Positions 24,701 through 31,026 of a stretch of DNA of 64,000 nt are shown here, one piece after another (position 1 is the stretch's first letter; each line of letters opens with the position of its first letter). The stretch comes from UMGS755 sp045590535 (lineage in GTDB: Bacteria; Bacillota; Clostridia; UBA1381; UBA9506). Under the pieces are notes generated by a model, which had not been told where the DNA came from, searched no databases, and saw nothing but the letters and a program-made list of their open reading frames with translations. Location of the stretch: positions 1-64,000 of the forward strand of contig JAZNRE010000023.1 in assembly GCA_045590535.1 (NCBI GenBank), read 5' to 3'. Both the position numbers and the translations under genes were made by a program.

Positions 24701-25608
24701 TCCCTGACGCAGATAAAAAGGATGAGTCTGAGGATAAGGAAAACACCGACAAGGAAAACGAGTCTGAGGGCAGCGAAACTACAGATAAGGAAACCGAAAG
24801 CGGAACAGATACCCCGAATACCGAAGATAAGACAGAAACCGAAGGTGGAACAGACGACTTAGGTGAAGGCAATGCGACAAAGCCCGAAGATGGAACGGAT
24901 GCCCCGGACGGAGAAAACACAGAAACTACCACCCCTGAAACTAACCCCGACAACACTACCGAGGGCGAAGAAAATGGTGGTGATAACGGCGAGGACAACG
25001 GCGAAACTGAAACTCCGGGAACTGACACAGAGGTTACTACTCCTACAACACCTGATACAGAAGATAATACCAATACTGAGCAAGGTGGTGAGGATGCAGA
25101 AACAAGTGGAAATGGCGAAGGTTCAACCGAAAACGGAACGGATGAAACAACTCCCGATACCGAAAGCGGTGACGATGATGAAGCGACTACACCAACAGAG
25201 CCGACAACTCCTGCCGAGCCAAGTGAACCTGTTGTAACACCTGACACACCAAGTACAAGTAAGCCTACAACGGGTGGAAATGATGATAACGGAGAAACAG
25301 GAAGTGCTGACGGCGGTTCAGCGGAAGGTGGAAGCAATAGCGGTAATGACAGTACACAGAGCAATGTTTCAAGTGAAAGCACAACATCCACTACACCGAG
25401 CGTAACGCCAACTGCACCGACAACTTCTTCACCTGCTGCAAGCAAAACAAGTGCGCTAAGTGCAAGCACACCGACCAGCGGCAACACATCAACAACCCCT
25501 GCTTCTTCTGCTCCTGCACCAAGCACTAATAGCAATTCAAACGGAGTAAGTCAGGCATCGGGTACAACAACATCTTCAGGAAACGAGGAAACATCTTCTG
25601 AAGAATAA
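21721..25608 (+). CDS. Giant surface protein: BspA-type LRR, Hint domain, acidic tail
   Basis: The 1295-residue exported protein starts at a GTG after AAGGAGG. Domains in order: signal peptide (about 1-50); BspA/DUF285-type leucine-rich repeats (about 130-310, unit LNLSNFDTSNVTDMNHMF); a beta region with FLGWSP near 405, as in Listeria-Bacteroides repeats; a Gly-rich linker, then a Hint domain (about 622-765) opening with Cys622 in GGCFATGTLITMADGSRL, with an internal FDHALF and closing YHLNYFVNGMF; a beta domain (about 887-980); and about 310 residues of Glu/Asp/Thr then Ser/Thr/Pro low complexity. Hint domains cleave or splice their own chain, so the protein may be released or rearranged after export. 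No LPXTG, SLH or transmembrane anchor is seen at the C-terminus. Confidence 0.85.
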   Translation: MKKNNLIRMLSATLSLLILVCCIGANFSPAKYKGTFDGVDIALTVNAADPEEPAVITVLEAGPTFNARIKTAKTITFGKPADYPQFTWSLTEPTCLAKVDADGTGGIQLFDDGAGNYYVLCEDTIATGTDCSKMFYGCSDITTINGLETLDTSNAKTMAAMFQQCKGLVSLNLSNFDTSNVTDMNHMFYGMSVDSLDVSNFDTSNVSTMTSMFAHCEKIETLNLSNFNTEKVTSMGSMFYICKALKSVNLSSFNTEKVTTMAHMFYACHSISEIDISSFSTPVLKDIQAMFSDCDELTTIYASKQWTNANVTNADTVEVFIDSTKLVGGGGTIYDVSNVNKTYARLDLHNGGGPGYFTYKALKYTIYYHTFDSSGNDYIWKTAYAYEDEEITLSEAHPDHAELAFLGWSPHGTWVSDDQSSFYPSTYDGQLSNMNHEDYVPEKRILASGGTNVMPQDILVDEESTDIHLYDLFSEYNIVLDATNTGEYFVSGHISIFETDYVHDSTIARDNVRLYAMFDRWYWWVDVLPGEGNYVPHYGIYGKTRTHYVHPGLQYSYGRGSTVVPNDEQTATKEIKYNTTATKNGNDITDQFYIFGLEQFTIKLTVKKTVTTISGGGNSGGCFATGTLITMADGSRLPIEDVQQGDVVRVYDHENGCYTESSVLFTEYEGDAEWNVVNLEFSDGTTQEFIFDHALFDLDLNEYVYITAENYHEFIGHRFVKEKDSGYETVTLEKAWAEVEYTGCYSMTTQYHLNYFVNGMFSMPGGISGLFNFFEYDEDLKYDPDLMERDIERYGLFTYDDFADYMPEAVFEQIFPIKYLKVSIGKGLTTFEDLEAIIERYIYGHDLLDNFEEFPEEELEETEDLEENTEENGETETKDESTDEEKATLNFEVENLTFDFADNEIVTNEDAVITFTVGDGYELPETIVITIDGEEYIIYTSEEDSDKNPEGITFDIETGTVTISKDLLKDAEAITIAAEGVKKEDEESENKEEIPDADKKDESEDKENTDKENESEGSETTDKETESGTDTPNTEDKTETEGGTDDLGEGNATKPEDGTDAPDGENTETTTPETNPDNTTEGEENGGDNGEDNGETETPGTDTEVTTPTTPDTEDNTNTEQGGEDAETSGNGEGSTENGTDETTPDTESGDDDEATTPTEPTTPAEPSEPVVTPDTPSTSKPTTGGNDDNGETGSADGGSAEGGSNSGNDSTQSNVSSESTTSTTPSVTPTAPTTSSPAASKTSALSASTPTSGNTSTTPASSAPAPSTNSNSNGVSQASGTTTSSGNEETSSEE

Positions 25609-25634
25609 TCAAATTATAAGCACAGTTTATAAAC

Positions 25635-25662
25635 TGCCGCAGGGGGATTTCCCTCTGCGGCA
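25635..25662 (+). promoter_or_regulatory. Hairpin after the giant surface-protein gene
   Basis: TGCCGCAGGGGG pairs with CCCTCTGCGGCA. There is no T run, so it may be a processing or stability element as elsewhere in this operon. Confidence 0.5.
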
Positions 25663-25694
25663 ATTTAGAGAGTGAGGAAAGGAGCAATAATTTT

Positions 25695-26024
25695 ATGAAC
25701 TTACTTTTTGGACTTATCATTGGCACAGCGATTGTAGTAATGGTTGTTGCTCTTTATTGTGCTTTGATAATCGCAGGTCGCTCTGATGAGGGGGCTGATA
25801 ACCAAAGAAAAAACGACTTATTTTGGAATAAACAAATATGTCCCAAATGCCGAACTGGTAAGGAAAGTTATGAACTCGATCCTAAATCGGATGCGTGTCC
25901 TAATATTTCTTGTTGGAAAAATGGTAAATGTCCATTTTATATACCGCTTGAAAAACCACCAAAATCAAGTATATTTAAAAGATATAAAAAAACGATTTCC
26001 GAAAAAGGTTTAAATATTGAGTGA
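25695..26024 (+). CDS. Small membrane protein with Cys-rich domain
   Basis: The 109-residue protein has one N-terminal transmembrane helix (LFGLIIGTAIVVMVVALYCALII) and a cytosolic or external tail. Four Cys (CPKC, then CPNISC and later C in GKCPFY) suggest a zinc-ribbon or disulfide knot. It ends with a basic segment. It is the last gene of the fibre island, 86 bases after the giant gene, with RBS AGGAAAGGAG. The family is not recognised. Confidence 0.6.
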   Translation: MNLLFGLIIGTAIVVMVVALYCALIIAGRSDEGADNQRKNDLFWNKQICPKCRTGKESYELDPKSDACPNISCWKNGKCPFYIPLEKPPKSSIFKRYKKTISEKGLNIE

Positions 26025-26030
26025 GAACGA

Positions 26031-26077
26031 AAAGCGTAGTATGGTTGATTTTAATTAACTGTATTACGCTTTTTTTG
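26031..26077 (+). terminator. Terminator at end of fibre island
   Basis: AAAGCGTAGTA pairs with TATTACGCTTT (one wobble), followed by a T run at 26070-26076. Confidence 0.78.
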
Positions 26078-26127
26078 TATGAAGTGGTCGATTATTTAAC
26101 AACAAGCGGAGGGAGATTTTTTTGCAT

Positions 26128-26162
26128 AAAAAAAGTCGGAGCAAAGCAAACTTTGCTCCGAC
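26128..26162 (-). terminator. Terminator of the tRNA-Tyr/tRNA-Pro transcript
   Basis: On the minus strand GTCGGAGCAAAG pairs with CTTTGCTCCGAC and is followed by TTTTTTT. It lies directly after the tRNA-Pro 3' end. Confidence 0.88.
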
Positions 26163-26163
26163 A

Positions 26164-26240
<77 letters not shown>

Positions 26241-26304
26241 GGAAATGCTATGTAAAACACAAAAAGCCCTCCAAACGGGCTTCATGTCCTGCTAAACAGG
26301 AAAA

Positions 26305-26389
26305 TGGTGGAGGGAGATGGATTCGAACCATCGAAGTCGAAGACAACAGATTTACAGTCTGCCCCCTTTGGCCACTCGGGAACCCCTCC
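26305..26389 (-). tRNA. tRNA-Tyr (anticodon GTA)
   Basis: This is an 85-base tRNA with a long variable arm, as expected for bacterial tRNA-Tyr. The acceptor GGAGGGG pairs with TCCCTCC, the anticodon loop CTGTAAA carries GTA, the T-arm contains GGTTCGAATCC, and CCA is encoded. Confidence 0.95.
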
Positions 26390-26426
26390 ATATAATTGCT
26401 GATTGTAATTGACAGCTGACTAAAAG

Positions 26427-26455
26427 AGTATACCACAAAAAGTAAAATCTGTCAA
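26427..26455 (-). promoter_or_regulatory. Promoter for tRNA-Tyr and tRNA-Pro
   Basis: On the minus strand TTGACA (26455-26450) and TATACT (26432-26427) have a 17-base spacer. Confidence 0.85.
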
Positions 26456-26484
26456 TCCTTTTTTAAAACTTTTTAACAAAAGTT

Positions 26485-26560
26485 TGGAGCTGGTGGCAGG
26501 ACTTGAACCTGTAACCTGCTGATTACAAATCAGCTGCTCTACCGATTGAGCTACACCAGC
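26485..26560 (-). tRNA. tRNA-Thr (anticodon TGT)
   Basis: This is a 76-base cloverleaf with encoded CCA. The acceptor GCTGGTG pairs with CACCAGC, the D-arm is TAGCTCAATCGGTAGAGC, the anticodon stem CTGAT/ATCAG encloses TTTGTAA (anticodon TGT), and the T-arm contains GGTTCAAGTCC. Confidence 0.95.
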
Positions 26561-26581
26561 GAGTCATTTACAACGAAGACT

Positions 26582-26610
26582 ATTATAGCACAAGAAATGC
26601 GGTCTGTCAA
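26582..26610 (-). promoter_or_regulatory. Promoter for tRNA-Thr
   Basis: On the minus strand TTGACA (26610-26605) and TATAAT (26587-26582) with a 17-base spacer, both perfect matches. Confidence 0.88.
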
Positions 26611-26747
26611 CAATTTTTTTATTTGTTTTTAAAAAAATTTTTTGCCCTTTTTGTCAAGGCAAAAGAGGAGAAAAAAATATGAATTTTAGACTGCAATCAC
26701 ATTTTTCTTTTTAGCCCAAAAAGAAACATTAAAAATTTTGTTTTCAC

Positions 26748-26776
26748 TTGACGATTTATGGGTTTTATGATATGAT
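26748..26776 (+). promoter_or_regulatory. Promoter of abrB-like gene
   Basis: TTGACG (26748-26753) and TATGAT (26771-26776) with a 17-base spacer. Confidence 0.75.
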
Positions 26777-26813
26777 AATGGCAAATAGTAGATAACAAAA
26801 GGGAGGTAACGAG

Positions 26814-27053
26814 ATGAAGTCAACAGGCATTGTCAGAAAAGTTGATGAACTGGGAAGAATCGTTTTACCGATTGAGCTTAGAAGAACTTTGGATATTGCA
26901 GAAAAAGATGCACTTGAAATTTATGTAGATGGTGACACAATTGTTTTGCGTAAATATGAGCCGGCATGTATATTTTGTGGCAATACACAAGATGTTTTTC
27001 TATTTAAGGGCCGCAACATTTGTCCCGCTTGCATGAAAGAACTTAAAGATTGA
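26814..27053 (+). CDS. abrB: AbrB family transition-state regulator
   Basis: The 79-residue DNA-binding protein has the AbrB swapped-hairpin domain at 1-48 (STGIVRKVDELGRIVLPIELRRTL). A short C-terminal part has two CxxC pairs (CIFCGN and CPACMKEL) that probably bind zinc, as in many clostridial AbrB proteins. AbrB proteins control the switch from growth to stationary phase and sporulation. It is a single-gene unit with its own promoter and a terminator at 27081. RBS GGGAGGT precedes the ATG. Confidence 0.93.
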   Translation: MKSTGIVRKVDELGRIVLPIELRRTLDIAEKDALEIYVDGDTIVLRKYEPACIFCGNTQDVFLFKGRNICPACMKELKD

Positions 27054-27080
27054 GCAAAACATTTATAACCTTTCAAATTG

Positions 27081-27111
27081 CGGTTCCGCATGAATTTGCG
27101 GAGCCGTTTTT
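27081..27111 (+). terminator. Terminator of abrB-like gene
   Basis: CGGTTCCGC pairs with GCGGAGCCG (one G-T pair), followed by TTTTT. Confidence 0.8.
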
Positions 27112-27176
27112 AGAGTCGATTGATGGATGAAAAACATGCCCTCAATCGCAGCGGAATGAGGACATATTGGGGTGAG

Positions 27177-27440
27177 TTACAACTTGTGATAAAATTTTCT
27201 TCCTGTTTCGTCGGTAACCTCTCTGTAAACATTTCCGTGCTGTATGCCATATGCATCTGCCAGATTTAAGAGGGCAGAGAGAACATGCATAGAACATTTG
27301 ACAGAATAAGTGCAGCCATTATGACTGATGGATTTCGGTGTTTGCTGTATGGTCACATTGGAAAACCCTTCTGAAACAGCCAGTTTTCTGAGACGGTTTG
27401 CCGTGGTTGAGGAAGAAAACGCAATAAGTGCGGTTTCCAT
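27177..27440 (-). CDS. DUF3343 protein (putative Se/S carrier-like)
   Basis: The 87-residue protein belongs to the DUF3343 family, related to the C-terminal part of YedF-type proteins and described as putative selenium/sulfur carriers. It begins METALIAFSSSTTANRLRKL, the usual start of the family, and has Cys in NGCTYSVKC. It is transcribed opposite to abrB and pyrE, alone. No selenium genes are visible nearby, so the carrier role is only family-based. Confidence 0.75.
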   Translation of the reverse strand: METALIAFSSSTTANRLRKLAVSEGFSNVTIQQTPKSISHNGCTYSVKCSMHVLSALLNLADAYGIQHGNVYREVTDETGRKFYHKL

Positions 27441-27557
27441 ATATGCTCCTGTTCCGGCGGTGTGCGCCTTTGATTATACTGATAGACATGGATGATTCGA
27501 CTTTATACTACAGTATATTCAATTTTCTGCAATTCTGCCAATAATTTAAAATTAAAC

Positions 27558-27586
27558 TTGAAATTTTTAAGAAAAACATGTACAAT
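27558..27586 (+). promoter_or_regulatory. pyrE promoter
   Basis: TTGAAA (27558-27563) and TACAAT (27581-27586) with a 17-base spacer. Transcription would start near 27593, so the ATG at 27601 would be almost leaderless; this favours the start at 27637. Confidence 0.75.
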
Positions 27587-27636
27587 ATAAAAGAAGAATT
27601 ATGGTTGCATTTTGCGACAGAAAGGACTTGAATTTT

Positions 27637-28212
27637 ATGACAAGAGAACGAGTTATGGAAATTTTAAAAGAAGCAGGCGTTTTGCTGGAGGGTCATTTTC
27701 AATTAACTTCAGGTCGCCATTCGGATAAATATCTGCAATGCGCTAAAATCTTTCAGGATACGCGCTACAGTGAGGAACTGTGTGCCGATTTAGCTGCAAA
27801 ATTTAAAGATAAGAATGTGGAGCTTGTTATTGGACCGGCAATTGGTGCCATTTCTATGAGCTATGAAGTTTCCCGCCATTTAGGCGTTCGAAACATTTTT
27901 GCTGAACGCGAAAACGGCGCCATGACTCTGCGCCGCAGTTTCACCGTTGAGCCGGGACAGAGAGTTTTGGTTGTTGAAGATGTTGTTACCACAGGTGGCA
28001 GCGTTCGTGAGGTTATTGATTTGGTTCGCGCCCAGGGCGGCGAAGTTGTTGGTGTTGGCGTGGTTGTTGACCGTACCGGTGGCAAAATTGACTTTGGTGT
28101 GCCTCTGGAATCGGTTATTTCTATTGATGTTGTTTCTTTTGAGCCTGAAGATTGCCCCTTGTGCAAAGCCGGTGTGCCCGTTGTAAAACCCGGCAGCCGC
28201 AACTTGAAATAA
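27637..28212 (+). CDS. pyrE: Orotate phosphoribosyltransferase
   Basis: The 191-residue enzyme converts orotate and PRPP to OMP, the fifth step of UMP synthesis. The PRPP-binding motif VLVVEDVVTTGGS is intact, and GHFQLTSGRHSDKYLQC is the substrate loop. The ATG at 27637, after GAAAGGA, is preferred over 27601. It is separate from the main pyr operon of this window (60004 onward), has its own promoter and shows no PyrR leader. Confidence 0.95.
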   Translation: MTRERVMEILKEAGVLLEGHFQLTSGRHSDKYLQCAKIFQDTRYSEELCADLAAKFKDKNVELVIGPAIGAISMSYEVSRHLGVRNIFAERENGAMTLRRSFTVEPGQRVLVVEDVVTTGGSVREVIDLVRAQGGEVVGVGVVVDRTGGKIDFGVPLESVISIDVVSFEPEDCPLCKAGVPVVKPGSRNLK

Positions 28213-28266
28213 TTGGGCCTTCAGTCTTTAAAGGCAAACATATGATGCGAATAAGGAGAGACGGCT

Positions 28267-28938
28267 ATGCGACATGATGGTCACCGCAAACGCATGAAGG
28301 ACCGGTTTTTGCAGGATGGCGGTTTTGATTATTTTGCACAGCATGAAATTTTAGAATTGCTTTTATACAGCACAAATGCCCGACGGGACACAAACCCCAT
28401 TGCCCATGACCTGATCAGTGAATTTGGGAATATTGCAAACGTTATGGATGCTGACCCCGAAGAGCTTAAAAAGATTGACGGTGTTGGTGAAAGCAGTGCC
28501 TTTTTGCTGAGCATGATTCCGCATCTTTGCCGTGCTTATAATCAAGTGAAATGGAGCCGGAACATTACCTTGGGCACAACCGACTTGGCCGGACAATATG
28601 CCATCAATCTCTTTATTGGAAAAGCTTTAGAAGAATTTCACATTATTTGTGTCGATTCCAATAAACGCGTTTTCTATCAGGGCCGATTGGCAAAGGGCAC
28701 CATCAACGAGGTGCCGGCTTATCCTCGAGTTGTGGTGGAAGAGGTGCTGAAGCGAAAAGCACAGTATGTGATTTTTGCACACAATCATCCAAATGGTTCG
28801 CCACTGCCTTCAGAGGGGGATAAGATGGCAACGGAACAGTTGGTCGCCGCCCTGAAGGCCATCAATGTGCATGTGATTGACCACATTATTGTTTCCGGCA
28901 ATCAGTATTACAGCATGGCGGATATGGGCCTTTTGTAA
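28267..28938 (+). CDS. radC: RadC family protein (JAMM domain)
   Basis: The 223-residue protein has an N-terminal helix-hairpin-helix region (about 45-80, LKKIDGVGESSAFLL) and a JAMM/MPN metalloprotease-like domain with HNHPNGSPLPSEGD, the full metal-binding set. Despite the name, a DNA-repair role is not established and the biochemical activity is unknown. RBS AAGGAGAG precedes the ATG, and it follows pyrE by 54 bases. Confidence 0.93.
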   Translation: MRHDGHRKRMKDRFLQDGGFDYFAQHEILELLLYSTNARRDTNPIAHDLISEFGNIANVMDADPEELKKIDGVGESSAFLLSMIPHLCRAYNQVKWSRNITLGTTDLAGQYAINLFIGKALEEFHIICVDSNKRVFYQGRLAKGTINEVPAYPRVVVEEVLKRKAQYVIFAHNHPNGSPLPSEGDKMATEQLVAALKAINVHVIDHIIVSGNQYYSMADMGLL

Positions 28939-28941
28939 CCG

Positions 28942-29298
28942 TTATTTTTTCGGTTTTGGGCGAAAGAGAAGGGCAACGATATAGCCAAACACAATGGCGG
29001 CGGTTATACCAGCTGCTGCGCCTGTAATGCCCCCTGTTAATACGCCAAGTAGGCCCTTTTCACCAACGGCTTTTGAAACGCCTTTTGCCAGGGTGTAACC
29101 AAAACCGGTGAGGGGGATGGTTGCACCGGCACCGGCAAGGTCGACTAGTGGTCCATACCAACCGAAAAGGGTTAAAAAAGTTCCGGCGGAAACATAAATA
29201 ACTAAAATTCGGGCAGGTGTCAGTTTGCATTTATCAATCAGCACCTGCGCAATGGCACATAAGATGCCGCCAATCAAAAAAGTCCAAAGATATTGCAT
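28942..29298 (-). CDS. spoVAE: Stage V sporulation protein AE
   Basis: The 118-residue membrane protein has about four hydrophobic segments. It opens with the typical SpoVAE sequence WTFLIGGILCAIAQVLID and contains PLTGFGYTLAKGV. SpoVA proteins form the channel that moves calcium-dipicolinate into and out of spores, so the organism is a spore former. SpoVAE usually sits beside spoVAC and spoVAD. Here it stands alone on the minus strand between radC and yebC, so partners must be elsewhere. Confidence 0.88.
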   Translation of the reverse strand: MQYLWTFLIGGILCAIAQVLIDKCKLTPARILVIYVSAGTFLTLFGWYGPLVDLAGAGATIPLTGFGYTLAKGVSKAVGEKGLLGVLTGGITGAAAGITAAIVFGYIVALLFRPKPKK

Positions 29299-29377
29299 GT
29301 AATCATCCTTTTATTTTAAGATGATACATAGTATATACAAAATTAAATCATTATATGTAATTGGGAGTGGTAAAACA

Positions 29378-30106
29378 ATGTCAGGTCATTCCAAATGGTC
29401 AAACATTAAACACAAAAAAGAAAAAAGTGACGCTAAAAAGGCCAAGATTTTCACAAAACTTGGCCGTGAAATTACCGTTATTGTTAAAGCAGGCGGTCCC
29501 GACCCTGATTCCAACGGCAAGCTGAAGGATGTTATTGCAAAAGCTCGGTCTAACAACATGCCTAACGATAACATTGAGCGCTGCATTAAAAAAGCATCCG
29601 GCGAGTTGGGTTCGGCTAACTACGAAGAAATCACTTATGAAGGTTACGGTCCCAGCGGTGTTGCTGTGATTGTAGAAACCTTAACGGATAATCGAAACAG
29701 AACCGCCGGCGAGGTTCGTCATTATTTTGATAAGTTTGGCGGCAATTTGGGTCAAACGGGTTGCGTAAGCTTTATGTTTGATGAAAAAGGCGTTATCATC
29801 ATTGATAATGAAGAAAACAGCCTGGATGAAGACACCGTGATGATGGATGCTTTAGACGCAGGTGCGGAAGATTTTTCAGCGCAAGAAGGCTGTTTTGAAA
29901 TTATGTGTCAGCCTTCTGATTTCGCAGCGGTGCGTGACGGTTTAGAGGCAAAAGGATATACCTTTGCATCGGCAGAGGTTGAAAAAATTCCTCAAACAAC
30001 AGTGACTCTTACTGACGAAAAAGACATTACATTTATGAACAAATTGATTGATATGCTTGAAGATAACGACGATGTTCAAAATGTATATCACAACTGGGAA
30101 GAATAA
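29378..30106 (+). CDS. yebC: YebC/PmpR family translation or transcription factor
   Basis: The 242-residue protein starts with the family signature MSGHSKWSNIKHKKEKSDAK at the ATG at 29378 (RBS GGGAGTGG); the longer frame upstream has no RBS. The three-domain YebC fold is conserved over the full length. YebC-type proteins were long annotated as transcription regulators, and some help ribosomes through proline-rich stretches. It is monocistronic, ended by a terminator at 30114. Confidence 0.95.
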   Translation: MSGHSKWSNIKHKKEKSDAKKAKIFTKLGREITVIVKAGGPDPDSNGKLKDVIAKARSNNMPNDNIERCIKKASGELGSANYEEITYEGYGPSGVAVIVETLTDNRNRTAGEVRHYFDKFGGNLGQTGCVSFMFDEKGVIIIDNEENSLDEDTVMMDALDAGAEDFSAQEGCFEIMCQPSDFAAVRDGLEAKGYTFASAEVEKIPQTTVTLTDEKDITFMNKLIDMLEDNDDVQNVYHNWEE

Positions 30107-30113
30107 ATCAGAT

Positions 30114-30151
30114 AGCCGGAGCAACAACGGTTTTGTTGCTTCGGCTTTTTT
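30114..30151 (+). terminator. yebC terminator
   Basis: AGCCGGAGCAACAA pairs with TTGTTGCTTCGGCT (one wobble), followed by TTTTT. Confidence 0.88.
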
Positions 30152-30177
30152 GCTGAAAGCAGAAAGGGGTGGTGCCC

Positions 30178-30879
30178 ATGAAAAAGAAACAACAGTTCAG
30201 ACGCGGTTTAAAAGACGGCATATCCATTGGGTTGGGCTATCTTTCAGTGTCCGTGGGCGTCGGCATTACGGCGGTGAGCAGTGGCATGCAGGCTTTGACG
30301 GCTGTTTTAATGTCCATGACCAACTTAACTTCAGCGGGGCAGGCAGCCGGGATTGCCGTTATTGCAGCCGGCGGAGCTTTGCTTGAAATGGCTTTGGTGC
30401 AAATGGTTATCAATTTGCGCTATTCTTTAATGGCTATTTCTTTATCACAAAAAGTTGACAGCGGATTTTCCACGGGCAAAAGATTGTTTTTGGGTGCTTT
30501 TATTGCTGATGAAATTTTTGCTGTGGCTTCGGCTCATGACGAGGTTTGCCCCTCTTATATGTATGGGTTGATTATTATCCCGTATATTGGCTGGGCGTTG
30601 GGCACAGCGCTGGGAGCTGTAGCAGGAACAGTGTTGCCGGTGTCAGTGATTACGGCACTTAGCATGGCGATTTATGGCATGTTTATTGCTATTTTTGTGC
30701 CGGCTATGAAAAAATCCTCCGGCGTGGTGATAGCAGTTTTAATTGCAGCAATCCTTAGCACAATTATGAAAGTTGTGCCGTTTTTCTCTTGCATCAGTTA
30801 CGGATTTTCGGTTATTATTGCCTCTGTTACGGGTGCGGCAGCAGCCTCTTTTATCTCCTGGCGCAAACGGATAAAATAG
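30178..30879 (+). CDS. azlC: AzlC family branched-chain amino acid exporter subunit
   Basis: The 233-residue integral membrane protein matches AzlC: the N-terminal FRRGLKDGISIGLGYLSVSVG, an internal FIADEIFAVASA, and about six hydrophobic segments. AzlC with the small protein AzlD exports branched-chain amino acids or their analogues. The ATG at 30178 follows GAAAGGGGTGG. No azlD is found downstream; the next gene has its own promoter after about 50 bases. Either AzlD is encoded elsewhere or this homologue works alone. Confidence 0.88.
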   Translation: MKKKQQFRRGLKDGISIGLGYLSVSVGVGITAVSSGMQALTAVLMSMTNLTSAGQAAGIAVIAAGGALLEMALVQMVINLRYSLMAISLSQKVDSGFSTGKRLFLGAFIADEIFAVASAHDEVCPSYMYGLIIIPYIGWALGTALGAVAGTVLPVSVITALSMAIYGMFIAIFVPAMKKSSGVVIAVLIAAILSTIMKVVPFFSCISYGFSVIIASVTGAAAASFISWRKRIK

Positions 30880-30925
30880 GGGCGTGAACATTCTGGAACA
30901 ATTTAAGAAGTGGGGCCGGAATCTC

Positions 30926-30954
30926 TTGACAAAAATGTAAATTCATTATATAAT
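30926..30954 (+). promoter_or_regulatory. Promoter of glycan-linkage genes
   Basis: TTGACA (30926-30931) and TATAAT (30949-30954) with a 17-base spacer, both perfect. Confidence 0.9.
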
Positions 30955-31026
30955 TTTTGTGTGATTATAATGCGTATAAAAATAGATTTTTAACTGGACC
31001 TAAGCATGAAAGGACCGTGCAACAAA

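Noticed and set aside
24534..25535. Long open frame (333 codons) on the minus strand, rich in Ser, Val and Pro
   Set aside because: It is the antisense of the Glu/Asp/Thr low-complexity tail of the giant surface protein. Its composition is an artefact of that codon pattern and it has no RBS or known domain.
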